Assembly: GCF_001457695.1 (NCBI RefSeq)
Contig: NZ_LN831025.1
Coordinates: 62,001 to 126,000, forward strand
Source of the DNA: Campylobacter jejuni
GTDB lineage: Bacteria > Campylobacterota > Campylobacteria > Campylobacterales > Campylobacteraceae
DNA: 64,000 nucleotides
Direction: 5' to 3'
Shown here: piece after piece, positions 1 through 9,481 of the stretch
Numbering within the stretch: the stretch's first letter is position 1
How the letters are laid out: each line of letters begins with the position of its first letter
Made by a program: the position numbers and the translations under genes
Notes under the pieces: generated by a model
The model's database searches: none
Told to the model about the DNA's origin: nothing
Seen by the model: only the letters and a program-made list of their open reading frames with translations

Positions 1-1549
1 TACCACAGGCTTTAAATACTCTGATGCTCAATTTAAAGATATTTTTTATACCACCATAACAACCCAATCAACCAACCCTGCTCAAGGTGGTTATGGTAGT
101 GGTGCAGCATCTTCTCAAGTTGTTTTCGAACAGGGTTCTCCTGTTGCAAGTGATGGCGAATTTGATGTGGCTTTGCAAGGAAAAGGATTTTTTGGGGTTT
201 TAGGGGCTGATGGTAATGCTTACTATACTAGAAATGGATCATTTAGAAGAGATGCCAATGGATATTTGGTAGATTCTTATGGAAATTTTGTTTTAGGAAC
301 AATGAATCCTGCTTTTACTGGTATTAACTATAGCGATAGAGTTGCTGGGCTTATGGGGGATTATCTTAACACAGGAACTCCGGTAAATAATGGTTTTACT
401 GTAAATTCAAATAATTCTTTCAGTATAGGCACAACCGCTTCTCAAGGGGCTATTAAAGTACCTGTGAATATGTATTTACCTCCTCAAGTAACTCAAAATG
501 TAAAATGGAGTGGAAGTTTAAATACTAACACAACAACAGAAGTAGTTAAAGTAGATCTTGATCCTAGTAAATTTAACATTACAAAAACTGAAGATGGAAA
601 ATATGTAGTTAGTGGTAGTGTTAGCAAAGAAGATGTGTTTAGTGCTAAAGCGGGTGATAGGATTATTTTAAATTTCACTGATGATAATGGCGTAAAAACA
701 AGCTTTGAAGCGACTTTAGATGAAAATCTAAATTTTAAAAGTAACGAGCTTGATTTAAAAGGATTGGATGAAAATAGCATCAAGCTTGATACAGCTCAAA
801 TTTCAACAGAGCAACAAAAAGCCAATAAAGATATTTTAGAATCCCCTATTTATAATGCAGATGGAAGTAAAAGCACTTTAAGGGTTACACTTGAAAGAGT
901 TTTACCGCAAGAAGGCGATAATATACAATATAAAGCTATTGCACAAATTTATAATTCTAATGGCAATGCTGTAGGCAATCCAACTGAAGGAAATATGGTT
1001 TTTGATAAAAATGGTGCTTTGCTTCAAAACAATATTACAAGCATTGCAAATCCAAATGGTGGAACAATTAATATTGATTTAGGCTCTCCTTATGATGCTA
1101 ACAAGCCTGGTTCGGGTTATAGTGGGATTTATATTAAAGAAGGCGTCGAAAAAAATGTAGTTACACAACAAGATGGTGTAGCTGAAGGGTTTTTTGAACA
1201 ATATAATATATCCGATGATGGAAGTATTGTTGCGCAATTTAGCAATGGTAAAAATGCCATAGTTGGAAAGCTTGCTTTATATAATTTTATCAATGAGCAA
1301 GGATTGGCTGCTATGGGAGATAATATTTTTGCAGCAACGGCAAATAGCGGTGATGCAAGTTTTATTATGAAAGATGGTCAAGTTGTTAATACAGCTAAAT
1401 TTAAAGGCGGATTCTTAGAACAATCAAATGTTGATTTAAGTGCAGAGCTTTCAAACCTTATCGTAACTCAAAAAGCCTTTGATGCAAGCTCAAAAAGTAT
1501 CACTACAAGTGATCAGATGATACAAAAAGCCATTAATATGAAAAGATAA
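1..1549 (+). CDS. flgE: Flagellar hook protein FlgE (5' end outside window)
   Basis: This encodes the hook protein that polymerises outside the cell to join the flagellar rod and filament. The reading frame is open from base 2 to the stop at 1547-1549, so the gene is cut by the window edge. The visible part shows the FlgE/FlgF/FlgG pattern: a segment with GEFDVALQGKGFF and YYTRNGSFRRDANGYLV near the start, a variable middle domain, and a C-terminal coiled segment with ELSNLIVTQKAFDASSK and an end near QMIQKAINMKR. The C-terminal motif is typical of axial proteins. It ends inside a strong hairpin shared with the convergent gene at 1553-3424. Family assignment is firm; flgE rather than a second hook paralogue is inferred from the neighbourhood. 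Confidence 0.93.
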   Translation, partial: TTGFKYSDAQFKDIFYTTITTQSTNPAQGGYGSGAASSQVVFEQGSPVASDGEFDVALQGKGFFGVLGADGNAYYTRNGSFRRDANGYLVDSYGNFVLGTMNPAFTGINYSDRVAGLMGDYLNTGTPVNNGFTVNSNNSFSIGTTASQGAIKVPVNMYLPPQVTQNVKWSGSLNTNTTTEVVKVDLDPSKFNITKTEDGKYVVSGSVSKEDVFSAKAGDRIILNFTDDNGVKTSFEATLDENLNFKSNELDLKGLDENSIKLDTAQISTEQQKANKDILESPIYNADGSKSTLRVTLERVLPQEGDNIQYKAIAQIYNSNGNAVGNPTEGNMVFDKNGALLQNNITSIANPNGGTINIDLGSPYDANKPGSGYSGIYIKEGVEKNVVTQQDGVAEGFFEQYNISDDGSIVAQFSNGKNAIVGKLALYNFINEQGLAAMGDNIFAATANSGDASFIMKDGQVVNTAKFKGGFLEQSNVDLSAELSNLIVTQKAFDASSKSITTSDQMIQKAINMKR

Positions 1550-1568
1550 TTCTTAGGAATTATCTTTT
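1541..1568. terminator. Bidirectional hairpin between convergent genes
   Basis: A perfect 12-bp inverted repeat (1541-1552 with 1557-1568) encloses a 4-base loop. A-rich and T-rich flanks make it a plausible intrinsic terminator on both strands. It contains the flgE stop codon (1547-1549) and the stop of the convergent gene (1553-1555). Confidence 0.75.
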
Positions 1569-3424
1569 TCTAATTTTTCAAAAATAATTTTAATTTCTTC
1601 TATGTCGCTTTCGCTATAATTATGGCTTGATTTAATATAACTTACTTGCTGTCCTTTTTCAAGATATAAAACCTTTTCATAGTCTTTTAAATTTATATGA
1701 TGTTTTAGTTCAAGGTTGGTGTTTGTGTTAGGATAAAATTTTAAAAAATTATCCTCTCCGATATTTTCGGCTTTTATGTATATTTTTACATTGTAAACCA
1801 TTTCATTTAAGAAATTTAATTTCGCATCAATTTGATATTTTAATTTTACAAGTTTTTTATACGAAATGCTAAGATGATTGTATTTTTTTATGATATCGTG
1901 ATAAAGATTTGAAAATTTCATTTCTATGGCGCTAGGATTTTTAGTCTTTTGAAGTTTGATGATTTTGATTTGATTTTTGATTAGATAATCATAGTAATTT
2001 TGCATTTTGCTTATGGTGTCATCAAGCTTACTTTTTATTTTAAGGCTTAGATTTTTAAGATTTTCGCATTCTGTATCTGAGTTGTTTTCAATAGAAACTA
2101 GTGGTGAAACTACGATATTGTTTTTAAATTTTATATTGTTTGTTATGATTAGATTTTTTCTTGGATATAAAGTATTATCCGTTAGTAAATTGCAAATATA
2201 AATATTTTCTGCTTCTATTTTTCCACCCATGCAGTTTTCAACAAATACATTTTTAGCTATAATTGTCCCATTTTCTAAATTTTTTATATATACAGTGTCA
2301 GCTTGCAAAGTTCCTTTGTGTGTTGTAATAAAAATATCTTGTGCAAAAATTTCGCTTTTTGCATGAGTTAAGCCTTTGATGCTGATATTTTTTCCATAAA
2401 GTTTTGTTGCTCCAACATTCCCATTTACTTTTATATTTGAAGCTTGAACATTTACAATACCTGATTTAATAGCATCATCACTTATATCAAAATTAGTGAT
2501 TTCTAAGTTTATATTTTCATCGATATTTGTTTTGATTGAACCGGTTGTTTTAAGCCCTATTTGTGATAATTTTAAATTATTTGCGATACAATATCCTGTA
2601 TGATCTTTGTTTAAAAATCCATAATTGGCGCTAAAATATTTAATTCTATCTTCTAATTCTTCTGTGTAAATGCTTTCATCTTTTATGATAAAAGGATTAT
2701 CAAGAAAGGCTATTGGATTTAAATGAAGGATTTCTCCTCTTAAATTTCGTCCTTCTTTTCCAAGAATTCTATAAATGTATTCAAAAAGTAGCTCATTTTT
2801 TTCAATAGGTTTACAGTAGTTTCCTTCATCATAGTTAATATTTTCGTCAAAACATTCTTCGTTAACATCTCTATGATAAATAATTTCATCACTTTTATGT
2901 TCAATCTTATCTACACCTTTGGCAATTTCAAGCTCTATTTCTTTAATAGATGGACTTTTTTGTATCGATAAGATAAAATCATCAATCTTGTCAAATAAAT
3001 TTTTATCAAGTCTTAAGATTAAAAATTTTTGTTTGATCATTATTTTGTAGATATTTTGCAAAATATCAAATTTTAAATTAGGGTAATATTTAAAATTTTC
3101 TGTAAGGTTGATACTGGCTTTTAGATGGGTTAGGTTGGAGTTGGATCTAAGTTTGACTGTAAAAGGAAAACTTTGTTTTTTTGGATAAATTTCTATAAGA
3201 AATTTTTGCACTATGGTATTGTAGTTTTTTACAAAAAAATCATCTGCATAAAATAAGTCAAAATCCTTTCTTTCATAAGTTTTTGTTTTCGCTGGTTTTA
3301 CACTAGAACACAGAAGTTTAAAATCTATAACTCTAAAATCAAGAATTTGTTCTGTGTTTGCTTGTTCATGATTTAAACTTTCAAAAGGATTGAAAGTTTC
3401 TAAGGTTTTTACTTGAAAATTCAT
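1553..3424 (-). CDS. DUF342 / FapA-like repeat protein
   Basis: This 623-residue protein has no signal peptide. Its middle third carries the repeating pattern of the DUF342 (flagellar assembly protein A, FapA-like) family, as in NIKVNGNVGATKLYGKNISI and KSEIFAQDIFITT, which suggests a short-turn beta-helix. A lysine-rich coiled-coil-like segment follows. The N-terminal region is unrecognised. The start at 3424 lies only four bases after a run of ten G on the coding strand, which must serve as its Shine-Dalgarno region. The upstream hemerythrin overlaps this start by 44 bases in the present tract length, so translation of the two genes may be coupled. The biochemical role of the family is unclear; a polymer-associated or envelope function is only a guess. 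Confidence 0.8.
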   Translation of the reverse strand: MNFQVKTLETFNPFESLNHEQANTEQILDFRVIDFKLLCSSVKPAKTKTYERKDFDLFYADDFFVKNYNTIVQKFLIEIYPKKQSFPFTVKLRSNSNLTHLKASINLTENFKYYPNLKFDILQNIYKIMIKQKFLILRLDKNLFDKIDDFILSIQKSPSIKEIELEIAKGVDKIEHKSDEIIYHRDVNEECFDENINYDEGNYCKPIEKNELLFEYIYRILGKEGRNLRGEILHLNPIAFLDNPFIIKDESIYTEELEDRIKYFSANYGFLNKDHTGYCIANNLKLSQIGLKTTGSIKTNIDENINLEITNFDISDDAIKSGIVNVQASNIKVNGNVGATKLYGKNISIKGLTHAKSEIFAQDIFITTHKGTLQADTVYIKNLENGTIIAKNVFVENCMGGKIEAENIYICNLLTDNTLYPRKNLIITNNIKFKNNIVVSPLVSIENNSDTECENLKNLSLKIKSKLDDTISKMQNYYDYLIKNQIKIIKLQKTKNPSAIEMKFSNLYHDIIKKYNHLSISYKKLVKLKYQIDAKLNFLNEMVYNVKIYIKAENIGEDNFLKFYPNTNTNLELKHHINLKDYEKVLYLEKGQQVSYIKSSHNYSESDIEEIKIIFEKLEKDNS

Positions 3425-4145
3425 CTATCCCCCCCCCCATATCATTTTTTTGAGTCGTGAAATGGTGATTTTGTAGTGCATCTTCAAAAATAGCATTGAA
3501 TTTTTCGAAATTTTGATTCAAATCAAAATAATCCAAATGAACTAAAATTTGCCCACATTTTTCGCACTTTAAGGTATTTTCTTTGCTAACAAGCTCTTGA
3601 TGTATAGTCTGTGGAACTGCATGGATACGCAAAGAACAATTGCAAATATAATCATGAGTTTTTTCAGCTCTTAGGTCTTGTTTGATTGATTTTAGTTTTA
3701 TGTATTGTTCTAAGGTATAATGGATTTCTTGAAGGTGTAGGGCTTTTTTTGTAAAATTAGCTATCCATAAATCTTCATTAGCAAAATGATCTAAAATCCA
3801 ATCTTTGGTTAATATGGAAAGTTCTTGAGACATTTTTACAATATCATTTGAGTGTTCTAAAAGCTCTTTAGTTTTTTCTACTAATATTTGATGAGATTTT
3901 TTATGTTCTTCAATCAAAGGAAAATCAATGCTTTCCATAAATTTTTCTTCATCTTTAAAATGAATTTTGATGTATTGAAATAGCTTTACAAGAATTTGTT
4001 TTAAATCATTTTTGTGTTGTGTATTATTATCTTGAATGTTTAGAGCTAAATCATTTGCAAGATTGGTAATTTCAAAAATTAGTTCGTGTTGTTTGTCTAA
4101 TTGCATATTTTTAATGCTAAAATCTCTACTCCATTTAACTTCCAT
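3381..4145 (-). CDS. Hemerythrin-domain iron-binding protein with C-terminal CxC/CxxC module
   Basis: This 254-residue cytoplasmic protein begins with a bacteriohemerythrin domain: W5, the QH motif (H20), H62 and E66 in HFKDEE, H81 and H85, and H120/D125 in HFANED give the full di-iron ligand set. Such proteins bind oxygen at a di-iron centre and may protect iron-sulfur enzymes. A second module has C168-x-C170 and C194-x2-C197, probably a metal site, and is shared with the paralogue at 20770-21336. The G10 tract sits at residues 236-239, so slippage changes only the last 15 residues. The start is supported by AAGGA about five bases upstream. Iron or oxygen sensing is inferred from the family. 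Confidence 0.9.
   Translation of the reverse strand: MEVKWSRDFSIKNMQLDKQHELIFEITNLANDLALNIQDNNTQHKNDLKQILVKLFQYIKIHFKDEEKFMESIDFPLIEEHKKSHQILVEKTKELLEHSNDIVKMSQELSILTKDWILDHFANEDLWIANFTKKALHLQEIHYTLEQYIKLKSIKQDLRAEKTHDYICNCSLRIHAVPQTIHQELVSKENTLKCEKCGQILVHLDYFDLNQNFEKFNAIFEDALQNHHFTTQKNDMGGGIDEFSSKNLRNFQSF
3429..3438 (-). repeat. Poly-G tract (G10 on the minus strand), likely phase-variable
   Basis: Ten consecutive C on the plus strand (G10 on the coding strand) lie in the 3' end of the hemerythrin gene and just before the ATG of the DUF342 gene. With G10 the hemerythrin reads 254 residues. One G fewer would give a stop right after the Gly residues (239 residues), and one G more a stop overlapping the downstream ATG (241 residues). 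Runs of 8 or more G are known contingency loci in Campylobacter. Confidence 0.9.
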
Positions 4146-4307
4146 ATTTTTCCTTTTTGGATGTAATAATTATTTTTATATCGTATTTTTTGAAAATAAA
4201 ATAATAATTTTACAAATGAATTTTTAAAATTCTTATAAAAACAATGGATTGATTGCAAATTTATATATTGAATCTTAACAACTCAAGGCTTTTTAAGTAT
4301 ATTATGA

Positions 4308-4313
4308 TATAAT
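4308..4313 (+). promoter_or_regulatory. -10 box of the SRP RNA gene
   Basis: A perfect TATAAT lies about 6-7 bases before the predicted 5' end of the SRP RNA. As is usual in Campylobacter, no clear -35 box is visible, only AT-rich sequence. Confidence 0.65.
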
Positions 4314-4317
4314 TTTT

Positions 4318-4426
4318 AAGCCTTTTCTTAGACCTGTGCAATGCTATTTTTAAGCACCGCTTCAGGGTGGGAACACAGCAGAGCACTTGATTTTAGTGTG
4401 TGCCGCAGTTATCTGGGGAAGGGTTT
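4318..4426 (+). ncRNA. ffs: Signal recognition particle 4.5S-type RNA
   Basis: The core CAGGGTGGGAACACAGCAG near 4364-4382 matches SRP RNA domain IV: CAGG on one side, a GGAA tetraloop, and AGCAG on the other side of the asymmetric internal loop. The 5' end (AGCCTTTTC at about 4319) can pair with GGGGAAGGGTT at about 4416-4425, closing the long hairpin typical of small bacterial SRP RNAs. A perfect -10 box sits just upstream. The RNA binds Ffh to target membrane proteins. The ends are estimated from pairing and are good to a few bases. Confidence 0.85.
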
Positions 4427-4577
4427 TATTCATTTTAAAATTCCCATTTTTCAATTAGGCTAGCTTTTTTATAAATTAAAAATTTATTTAAAAATTATAA
4501 TTTTAAGATTTATTAAAATATTAGTTAACTAGAATTTAAGCATTGTAAATTACATTACCAATATCAAAGGATAAACA

Positions 4578-6080
4578 ATGGATAGAAAGAAAATTCCCTT
4601 GTTGGTGCTGTGTATTTAATTGCGGCTGTGTTTTGGCTTATACCTACTCCTTGTAGGTTTGGAAGATAATTCTTGGCATTTTCTTGCTGTGATTATGGCA
4701 GTGATTTTACAAGTAATGCCTTTTATAGCTATTGCCATAGTAGCTCTTAGTGGTATTACCACTACCCAATTGAAAATCTAAGTAAAATTTACACCAAAGC
4801 TACTTCGAAAACTTCTACGCAACAACTTATTGATGAGACTAAAATTTCCTTTAAATACTTCAGCACTTGATTTTTTATATCAAAAGAGCATAAGATGAAA
4901 AGGTAAATACTGCTATATCAAATTTAAAATCTAAAACGGGTATAAAAGATGCTTTAAGTGGTTTTTCAAATTCTCTTATTTGGCTTATAGTGATTTCTAT
5001 TATTGTGGCTCGTGGAGTTATTAAAACAGGACTTGGAGAGCATTTGGCTTATCATTTTATCAGTATTCTTGGTAAAAAAACTTAGGTATTGCTTATTCTA
5101 TAGCTTTTTGTGAAACTATTTTAGCTCCAGTTACTCCTTCAAATACTGCAAGAGCAGGGGCTATCATAAATCCTATAGTTCAAGTTATTGCAAGAAGTTT
5201 TAAATCCACTCCTGAAGATGGAACACAAAATAAAATAGGCACTTATCTTTCTTTGGTAAATTATCAAGAGCCAATCCTATTTCATCAGCTATGTTTATTA
5301 CAGCTACAGCTCCAAATCCTTTGGTGGTTGATCTTATAGCACAAGCTACAAATTTAGAAGTGCATTTAACTTGGGGGTAATAGGCTTTAGGGATGTTTTT
5401 ACCTGGTATAGCTGCTATGCTTTTGATGCCTTTGGTGCTTTATTTTCTCTCTCCGCCAGAAATTAAATCCACGCCTAATGCTTTTACTTTTATGGGCTGG
5501 AGCTTTGGGCTTGTTTTTTGGAATTTCTCTTGATGCGACTAGCGTGGCTTTGCTTGGGTTGTCTTTGGTGTTGATTAGTGGAGTTTTAACTTTTGGGGAA
5601 GTTTTGGCTGAAAAAGCTGCTTGGAATACTTTAATATGGTTTTCAGCTCTTGTAATGATGGCAACTTTACTTGGCAAACTTGGTGTTACACAGTTTTTAG
5701 CTGAAGCTTTAGGTGAATTTGCTTCTGCTATGGGACTTGGGGAAATTTCTATTATAATATTTTTAAGCCTTGCTTTTTTATATACGCACTATTTCTTTGC
5801 TTCTACTACAGCTCATATATCAGCAATGTTTTTTGTTTTTTATAGTGCAGGGCTTGCCTTAGGAGCACCACCACTTCTTTATGCTTTTATTATGATAGCT
5901 TCAGGTAATGTTATGATGGCATTAACTCACTATGCAACAGGAACAGCTCCTGTTATTTTTGGAACGGGCTATGTAACTCTTAAAAAATGGTGGAGTATAG
6001 GTTTTGTGATTTCCATAGTTGATATAGTAGTGATGATAGCTGTTGGGCTTTTTTGGTGGAAAATTTTAGGATTTTATTAA
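4578..6080 (+). pseudogene. Decayed DASS/SLC13-type sodium:anion symporter
   Basis: The remains of a divalent-anion:sodium symporter gene (2-oxoglutarate/malate or sulfate type). An ATG at 4578 opens a short frame that stops after 13 codons (TAA at 4617-4619). Homologous fragments then continue in shifting frames, with further stops around 4780 and 5380. The last 200 codons (5478-6080) are uninterrupted and hydrophobic, with family-like segments such as ASTTAHISAMF, ASGNVMMALTHYATGTAP and GYVTLKKWW. Membrane helices are recognisable, but no full-length product is possible. The equivalent gene is, as I recall, also a pseudogene in the C. jejuni reference strain, so the loss is probably old. 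Confidence 0.88.
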
Positions 6081-6112
6081 TAATTTCTAGGAATTAATTC
6101 CTAGAAATTATT
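6079..6112. terminator. Perfect palindrome between convergent genes
   Basis: A 34-bp perfect palindrome built around TTCTAGGAATTAATTCCTAGAA separates the transporter pseudogene and mnmA. It holds the stop codons of both (6078-6080 and 6108-6110). It most likely works as a bidirectional terminator. Confidence 0.65.
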
Positions 6113-7124
6113 CTATAAAACCGCTTGCTATGACTTTATCATGATCATAAAAGACTGCCATTTGTCTGCTAGCAAGTCCATAAACAGGATCTTTTAGAGT
6201 GATTTTTGCGCTTTTATCTTCATAAATTTCTACCTTACAAGGTGTAGATTTTGAACGATAGCGGATTTTTACTTCGCAATCAAGCTCTTTAGCGTCTATA
6301 AAAAGATTGATATTTTTTAGCTTAAATTCACTGATTTTAAGTTCTTCTTTGGTTCCTACGATGATTTGATTTTGCTTAGGATTGATTTTTAAAACAAAAT
6401 GTGGTTCATGTGCCCCACGCACTTCAAAGCCCCTTCTTTTGCCTATGGTATAGTGCATATAGCCCTCATGTTTGCCTACCACTTTTCCGCTACTATCTAA
6501 TACTTCTCCAGGAATTTTTGTATCCATAAACTGATCTAAAACTTGCACATAAGTATCTTCAACAAAGCAAATTTCAGAACTTTCCTTTTGAGTGGCAAAA
6601 GATTTTAAAACCTCTATAGTGGAAGCAAATTTTTTCACATCTTCTTTTTTCATTTCGCCTAGCGGAAAAATAAGATATTTTAAAGCTTCTTTATCTGCGC
6701 TAGCTAAAAAATAGCTTTGATCCTTGCTTTCATCTACCGCGGTTTTTATTAAGTTGTTTTCAAGTCTTGCATAATGCCCTGTGGCAAGTTTTTCACAACC
6801 TAAACTTTTAGCAAATTCTAAAAGTTTTCCAAGTTTGATAAAGCGGTTACATAAAGCGCAAGGATTTGGTGTTTTACCCTCTTTATAAGTATCCACAAAA
6901 GGCATGTAAACTTTGTTTTTAAAATCTTTTTGTAAGTCTAAAATATGATAAGGAATTTGCAAAAAGTTTGCAACTTTTTCTACTTTTTTGATATTTTCTT
7001 CGTGGTAATTTGGCTTGCCATGAAGCTTCATATAACAACCTATAACTTCATGACCTAAATTTTTAAGTTTATAAGCAGTGACTGTACTATCAACTCCACC
7101 GCTCATAGCGACTAGAATTTTCAT
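6108..7124 (-). CDS. mnmA: tRNA-specific 2-thiouridylase MnmA
   Basis: MnmA transfers sulfur to U34 of tRNA-Glu, -Gln and -Lys in the cytoplasm. The 338-residue protein has the PP-loop SGGVDS at residues 8-13. The two catalytic cysteines appear as C89 in NPCALC and C186 in SSEICFVED, with the substrate-binding segments ATGHYAR and YTIGKRRG. Length is slightly short of the usual 350-370. The ATG shares its A with the TAA of the upstream LOG-family gene, so the two are cotranscribed. No defect seen. Confidence 0.96.
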   Translation of the reverse strand: MKILVAMSGGVDSTVTAYKLKNLGHEVIGCYMKLHGKPNYHEENIKKVEKVANFLQIPYHILDLQKDFKNKVYMPFVDTYKEGKTPNPCALCNRFIKLGKLLEFAKSLGCEKLATGHYARLENNLIKTAVDESKDQSYFLASADKEALKYLIFPLGEMKKEDVKKFASTIEVLKSFATQKESSEICFVEDTYVQVLDQFMDTKIPGEVLDSSGKVVGKHEGYMHYTIGKRRGFEVRGAHEPHFVLKINPKQNQIIVGTKEELKISEFKLKNINLFIDAKELDCEVKIRYRSKSTPCKVEIYEDKSAKITLKDPVYGLASRQMAVFYDHDKVIASGFIE

Positions 7125-7729
7125 TAAATTTCCTTTAAAGTATTAATTATAAAATCTAAGTCGTCAGTGATTTTATACTTTAACTCATCTCCTTTAGAAA
7201 TCACTTCAAGTTTGAGTAAAGAATTTCTGACGAACTCATCAAAACCTCGCCAAAATTCACTCCCAAACAAAATAATAGGAACATCTTTTTTAAATTCTAA
7301 TTGTTTTAATGTAAGAATTTCACACAATTCATCAAGTGTTCCAAAGCCGCCTGGGAAGATCACAAAAGCTAGACTCTTTTCAATAAGAGCCATTTTGCGT
7401 ATGGCTAAGCTCTCAAAAGTAATATTATATTCTACAAAATCATTAAGTTTTTGCTCATGAGGTAAAAATATATTAAACCCTACAGAACTCATTGAATTTG
7501 TATTATTTTTTTGTGAAAAAGCACCTTCGTTGGCTGCACGCATAATGCCTCCACCACCACCACTTATCACACAAAAACCATTTTGAGCACATTTTTGTGC
7601 CAAAATTTTAGCCTGCTGATAATAAAAATTATCTTCTTTTAATCTTGCAGAACCAAAAAAAGTTACGGCATTTTTTAGGTTTGGTATGTTAGCAAATTTT
7701 TCTAAATCTTGGCTTATTTTTTCATTCAT
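7124..7729 (-). CDS. LOG-family protein (lysine decarboxylase-like Rossmann protein)
   Basis: This 201-residue cytoplasmic protein has the two hallmark motifs of the LOG family: [15 protein letters not shown] (a variant of the PGGxxGxxxG region) and [12 protein letters not shown]. Members are often mis-annotated as lysine decarboxylases; characterised ones are cytokinin-activating nucleoside-5'-monophosphate phosphoribohydrolases or nucleotide pyrophosphohydrolases. The physiological substrate in Campylobacter is not known to me. It overlaps mnmA by one base. The start at 7729 is supported by AAGG about eight bases upstream. Confidence 0.88.
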   Translation of the reverse strand: MNEKISQDLEKFANIPNLKNAVTFFGSARLKEDNFYYQQAKILAQKCAQNGFCVISGGGGGIMRAANEGAFSQKNNTNSMSSVGFNIFLPHEQKLNDFVEYNITFESLAIRKMALIEKSLAFVIFPGGFGTLDELCEILTLKQLEFKKDVPIILFGSEFWRGFDEFVRNSLLKLEVISKGDELKYKITDDLDFIINTLKEI

Positions 7730-7767
7730 TTTTCAACCTTTAGTTAAAATAAATTCCATTCTAGCTA

Positions 7768-7800
7768 AAAACTTATAATAAGTTCTTTATTATAAGTTTT
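7768..7800 (-). terminator. Rho-independent terminator downstream of the 7848-8585 gene
   Basis: A perfect 14-bp stem (7768-7781 with 7787-7800) has a 5-base loop. On the minus strand it is followed by T residues, placing it between the hypothetical gene ending at 7848 and the LOG gene. Confidence 0.7.
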
Positions 7801-7847
7801 AATAGGTTTATTTTATTAAGATTAGGAATTTAAAGACTTTTAAATCC

Positions 7848-8585
7848 TTAAGCTTTTATATCTATAATTTTTGCCGAAGTGTTTTGAGAAAGAAATTTAT
7901 TAAATTCTCCTGCACTATCATCACTAAATTTCATACCAAAAAGAAGTTCTAATTCTTTACTAGTGTTAAATTTACCTTCTAATAGTTTTTTTACAAGCTC
8001 GTTTCTTGTACTATCATCTTTGTAAGTTTCTTTGTTTTTACTTTCTGCCTGTATAGGTTTGAAAGTTTTTTTGTCTTCTTTTTGATTGTTTTTATTAGCT
8101 AAGAACCTATCTATATCTTCTTGAGTAAGTGGCTTACCAAGTTCATTAAAAAATTGTTTTTCTCTTTGCGCCCTTTCAGCACCCCATATTTTCTCAAATT
8201 CATTCATACTTGTAAGAGTTTTTAAAAGATCAACTTTTCGTCTAATAAGTGCGGTCAAATCTACGCCTTCTACAAGATAGTCTGTGCCAAATTCATTAAG
8301 TATTTTTATTTCATCCTTGCTTAGTTTATCTTCCATATATCTTTTATATAAAGAGTTTTCTACTTCTTTTACATCAGGAGATCCATTATAGCCGTATTTG
8401 TTCGCATATTCTTTACTAAGCATTTCTCCAAAGTATTTTTGCACAAAATCTTCCCAATAAGCATCTTCTTCACTTTTTGGCTCATCTTTTTTAGCATAAG
8501 CATATTCGTTATTTTCATCTTTTTTAATACTTAAAGCATTATTTGGATAATTGATATTAGGATAGTGAGAATTAAGACTTATCAT
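7848..8585 (-). CDS. Conserved hypothetical acidic/lysine-rich protein
   Basis: I do not recognise the family. The 245-residue product has no signal peptide and no membrane segment. It is rich in Lys, Glu and Asp, and mostly predicted helical (for example LTQEDIDRFLANKNNQKED). The N-terminal 40 residues look disordered (NSHYPNINYPNN...). The C-terminal section, LLEGKFNTSKELELLFGMKF, looks globular. It is intact, preceded by AAGGA six bases before the ATG, and lies 20 bases downstream of the exported double-glycine gene on the same strand, so the two are probably cotranscribed. A terminator hairpin follows at 7768-7800. A secreted or regulatory role cannot be judged. Confidence 0.75.
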   Translation of the reverse strand: MISLNSHYPNINYPNNALSIKKDENNEYAYAKKDEPKSEEDAYWEDFVQKYFGEMLSKEYANKYGYNGSPDVKEVENSLYKRYMEDKLSKDEIKILNEFGTDYLVEGVDLTALIRRKVDLLKTLTSMNEFEKIWGAERAQREKQFFNELGKPLTQEDIDRFLANKNNQKEDKKTFKPIQAESKNKETYKDDSTRNELVKKLLEGKFNTSKELELLFGMKFSDDSAGEFNKFLSQNTSAKIIDIKA

Positions 8586-8605
8586 AAAAATCCTTTTTTA
8601 AAATA

Positions 8606-9202
8606 CTAAAATAATCTTGGATTCCAACCACCCATAGCATCTTCTATCACGCTCTTATATTGATGGGCGATTTCTCTTATAATTCTATTGTTATTTAGCA
8701 TAGGAGAGGAATTATACTGATAGATTTGTCCATTATTTACATTATAAACAGCAACCCCATAAGTAAATAAAACATAAGGCTGTCCTAAATTTGAATGTTT
8801 AATTTGTCTTTTTACCTTATATACAGGATGATAATCAGCAGGGGAATTCGCACTGACTTGCAACCAAGCAAATAATCTGTCTCTACTAGGATTTTGACAT
8901 TTATCTTCTCCTGCACCGCACAAACCTTTATCAAGATTCTTCCGTTCTTCTAGTGTAATTTCTGCAATAGCATAAACTTCTGAAGTTAAATTACGTCTGT
9001 CTTTGAAAAATTCAAACTCAACTACATACCCACCCTTCACTTGTTTCATCTCTTCAAGGCTGAGTTCTTTTACACCCGGGCTTGTATCGCTTAAGGCACC
9101 TTTTGTGAGTTTAGCTAAAAAATCCTCAGCAAAAACAGAACTAGTCAGTAAAGAAGTTAAAGCTAATAAAGCAAAAATCTTTTTCATTGAAAATCTTTTC
9201 AT
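8606..9202 (-). CDS. Exported protein with Sec signal peptide plus double-glycine leader
   Basis: The 198-residue product starts with a Sec signal peptide (KK, then FALLALTSLLTSSVFA, predicted cleavage after A25). A textbook double-glycine leader follows: L47, S48, E51, M52, V55, G57, G58 in LSLEEMKQVKGG. That pattern is normally cut after the second Gly by C39 peptidases of bacteriocin exporters. The remaining 140 residues contain two cysteines (LCGAGEDKCQ) and beta-like segments; I do not recognise a family. A gene for an exported C39 peptidase lies in the divergent operon (10319-10920), suggesting this is its substrate. Two in-frame ATGs are possible (9202 and 9187), both with weak ribosome-binding sites. 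Confidence 0.82.
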   Translation of the reverse strand: MKRFSMKKIFALLALTSLLTSSVFAEDFLAKLTKGALSDTSPGVKELSLEEMKQVKGGYVVEFEFFKDRRNLTSEVYAIAEITLEERKNLDKGLCGAGEDKCQNPSRDRLFAWLQVSANSPADYHPVYKVKRQIKHSNLGQPYVLFTYGVAVYNVNNGQIYQYNSSPMLNNNRIIREIAHQYKSVIEDAMGGWNPRLF

Positions 9203-9481
9203 AAATTCTTTTTGTAAGTTCTTTAAAACTACTATCGACTTATTCTAGCAAAAGTTTAATCTTGCTTTGAAAGTTAAGTGAATTTTCTTTAAATACTTAA
9301 AATTTTATTCTCGGTTTGTTTCCTTTTGTAATAAATTTTTATTTTTATCTTAAATTATATTAAGCAAGTAAAAATATTTAAAGATTTTAAAATACTTTAT
9401 TTAGAATAATAAACTTTTCAATATCAAGGATTAAATTTTAAAATTAACTTGAGCTGATTATTTAAAATGTAAGGATTGACA

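Noticed and set aside
5399..5677. Minus-strand ORF of 92 codons in the transporter pseudogene
   Set aside because: Mirror of hydrophobic codons in the decayed gene; no site or family likeness.
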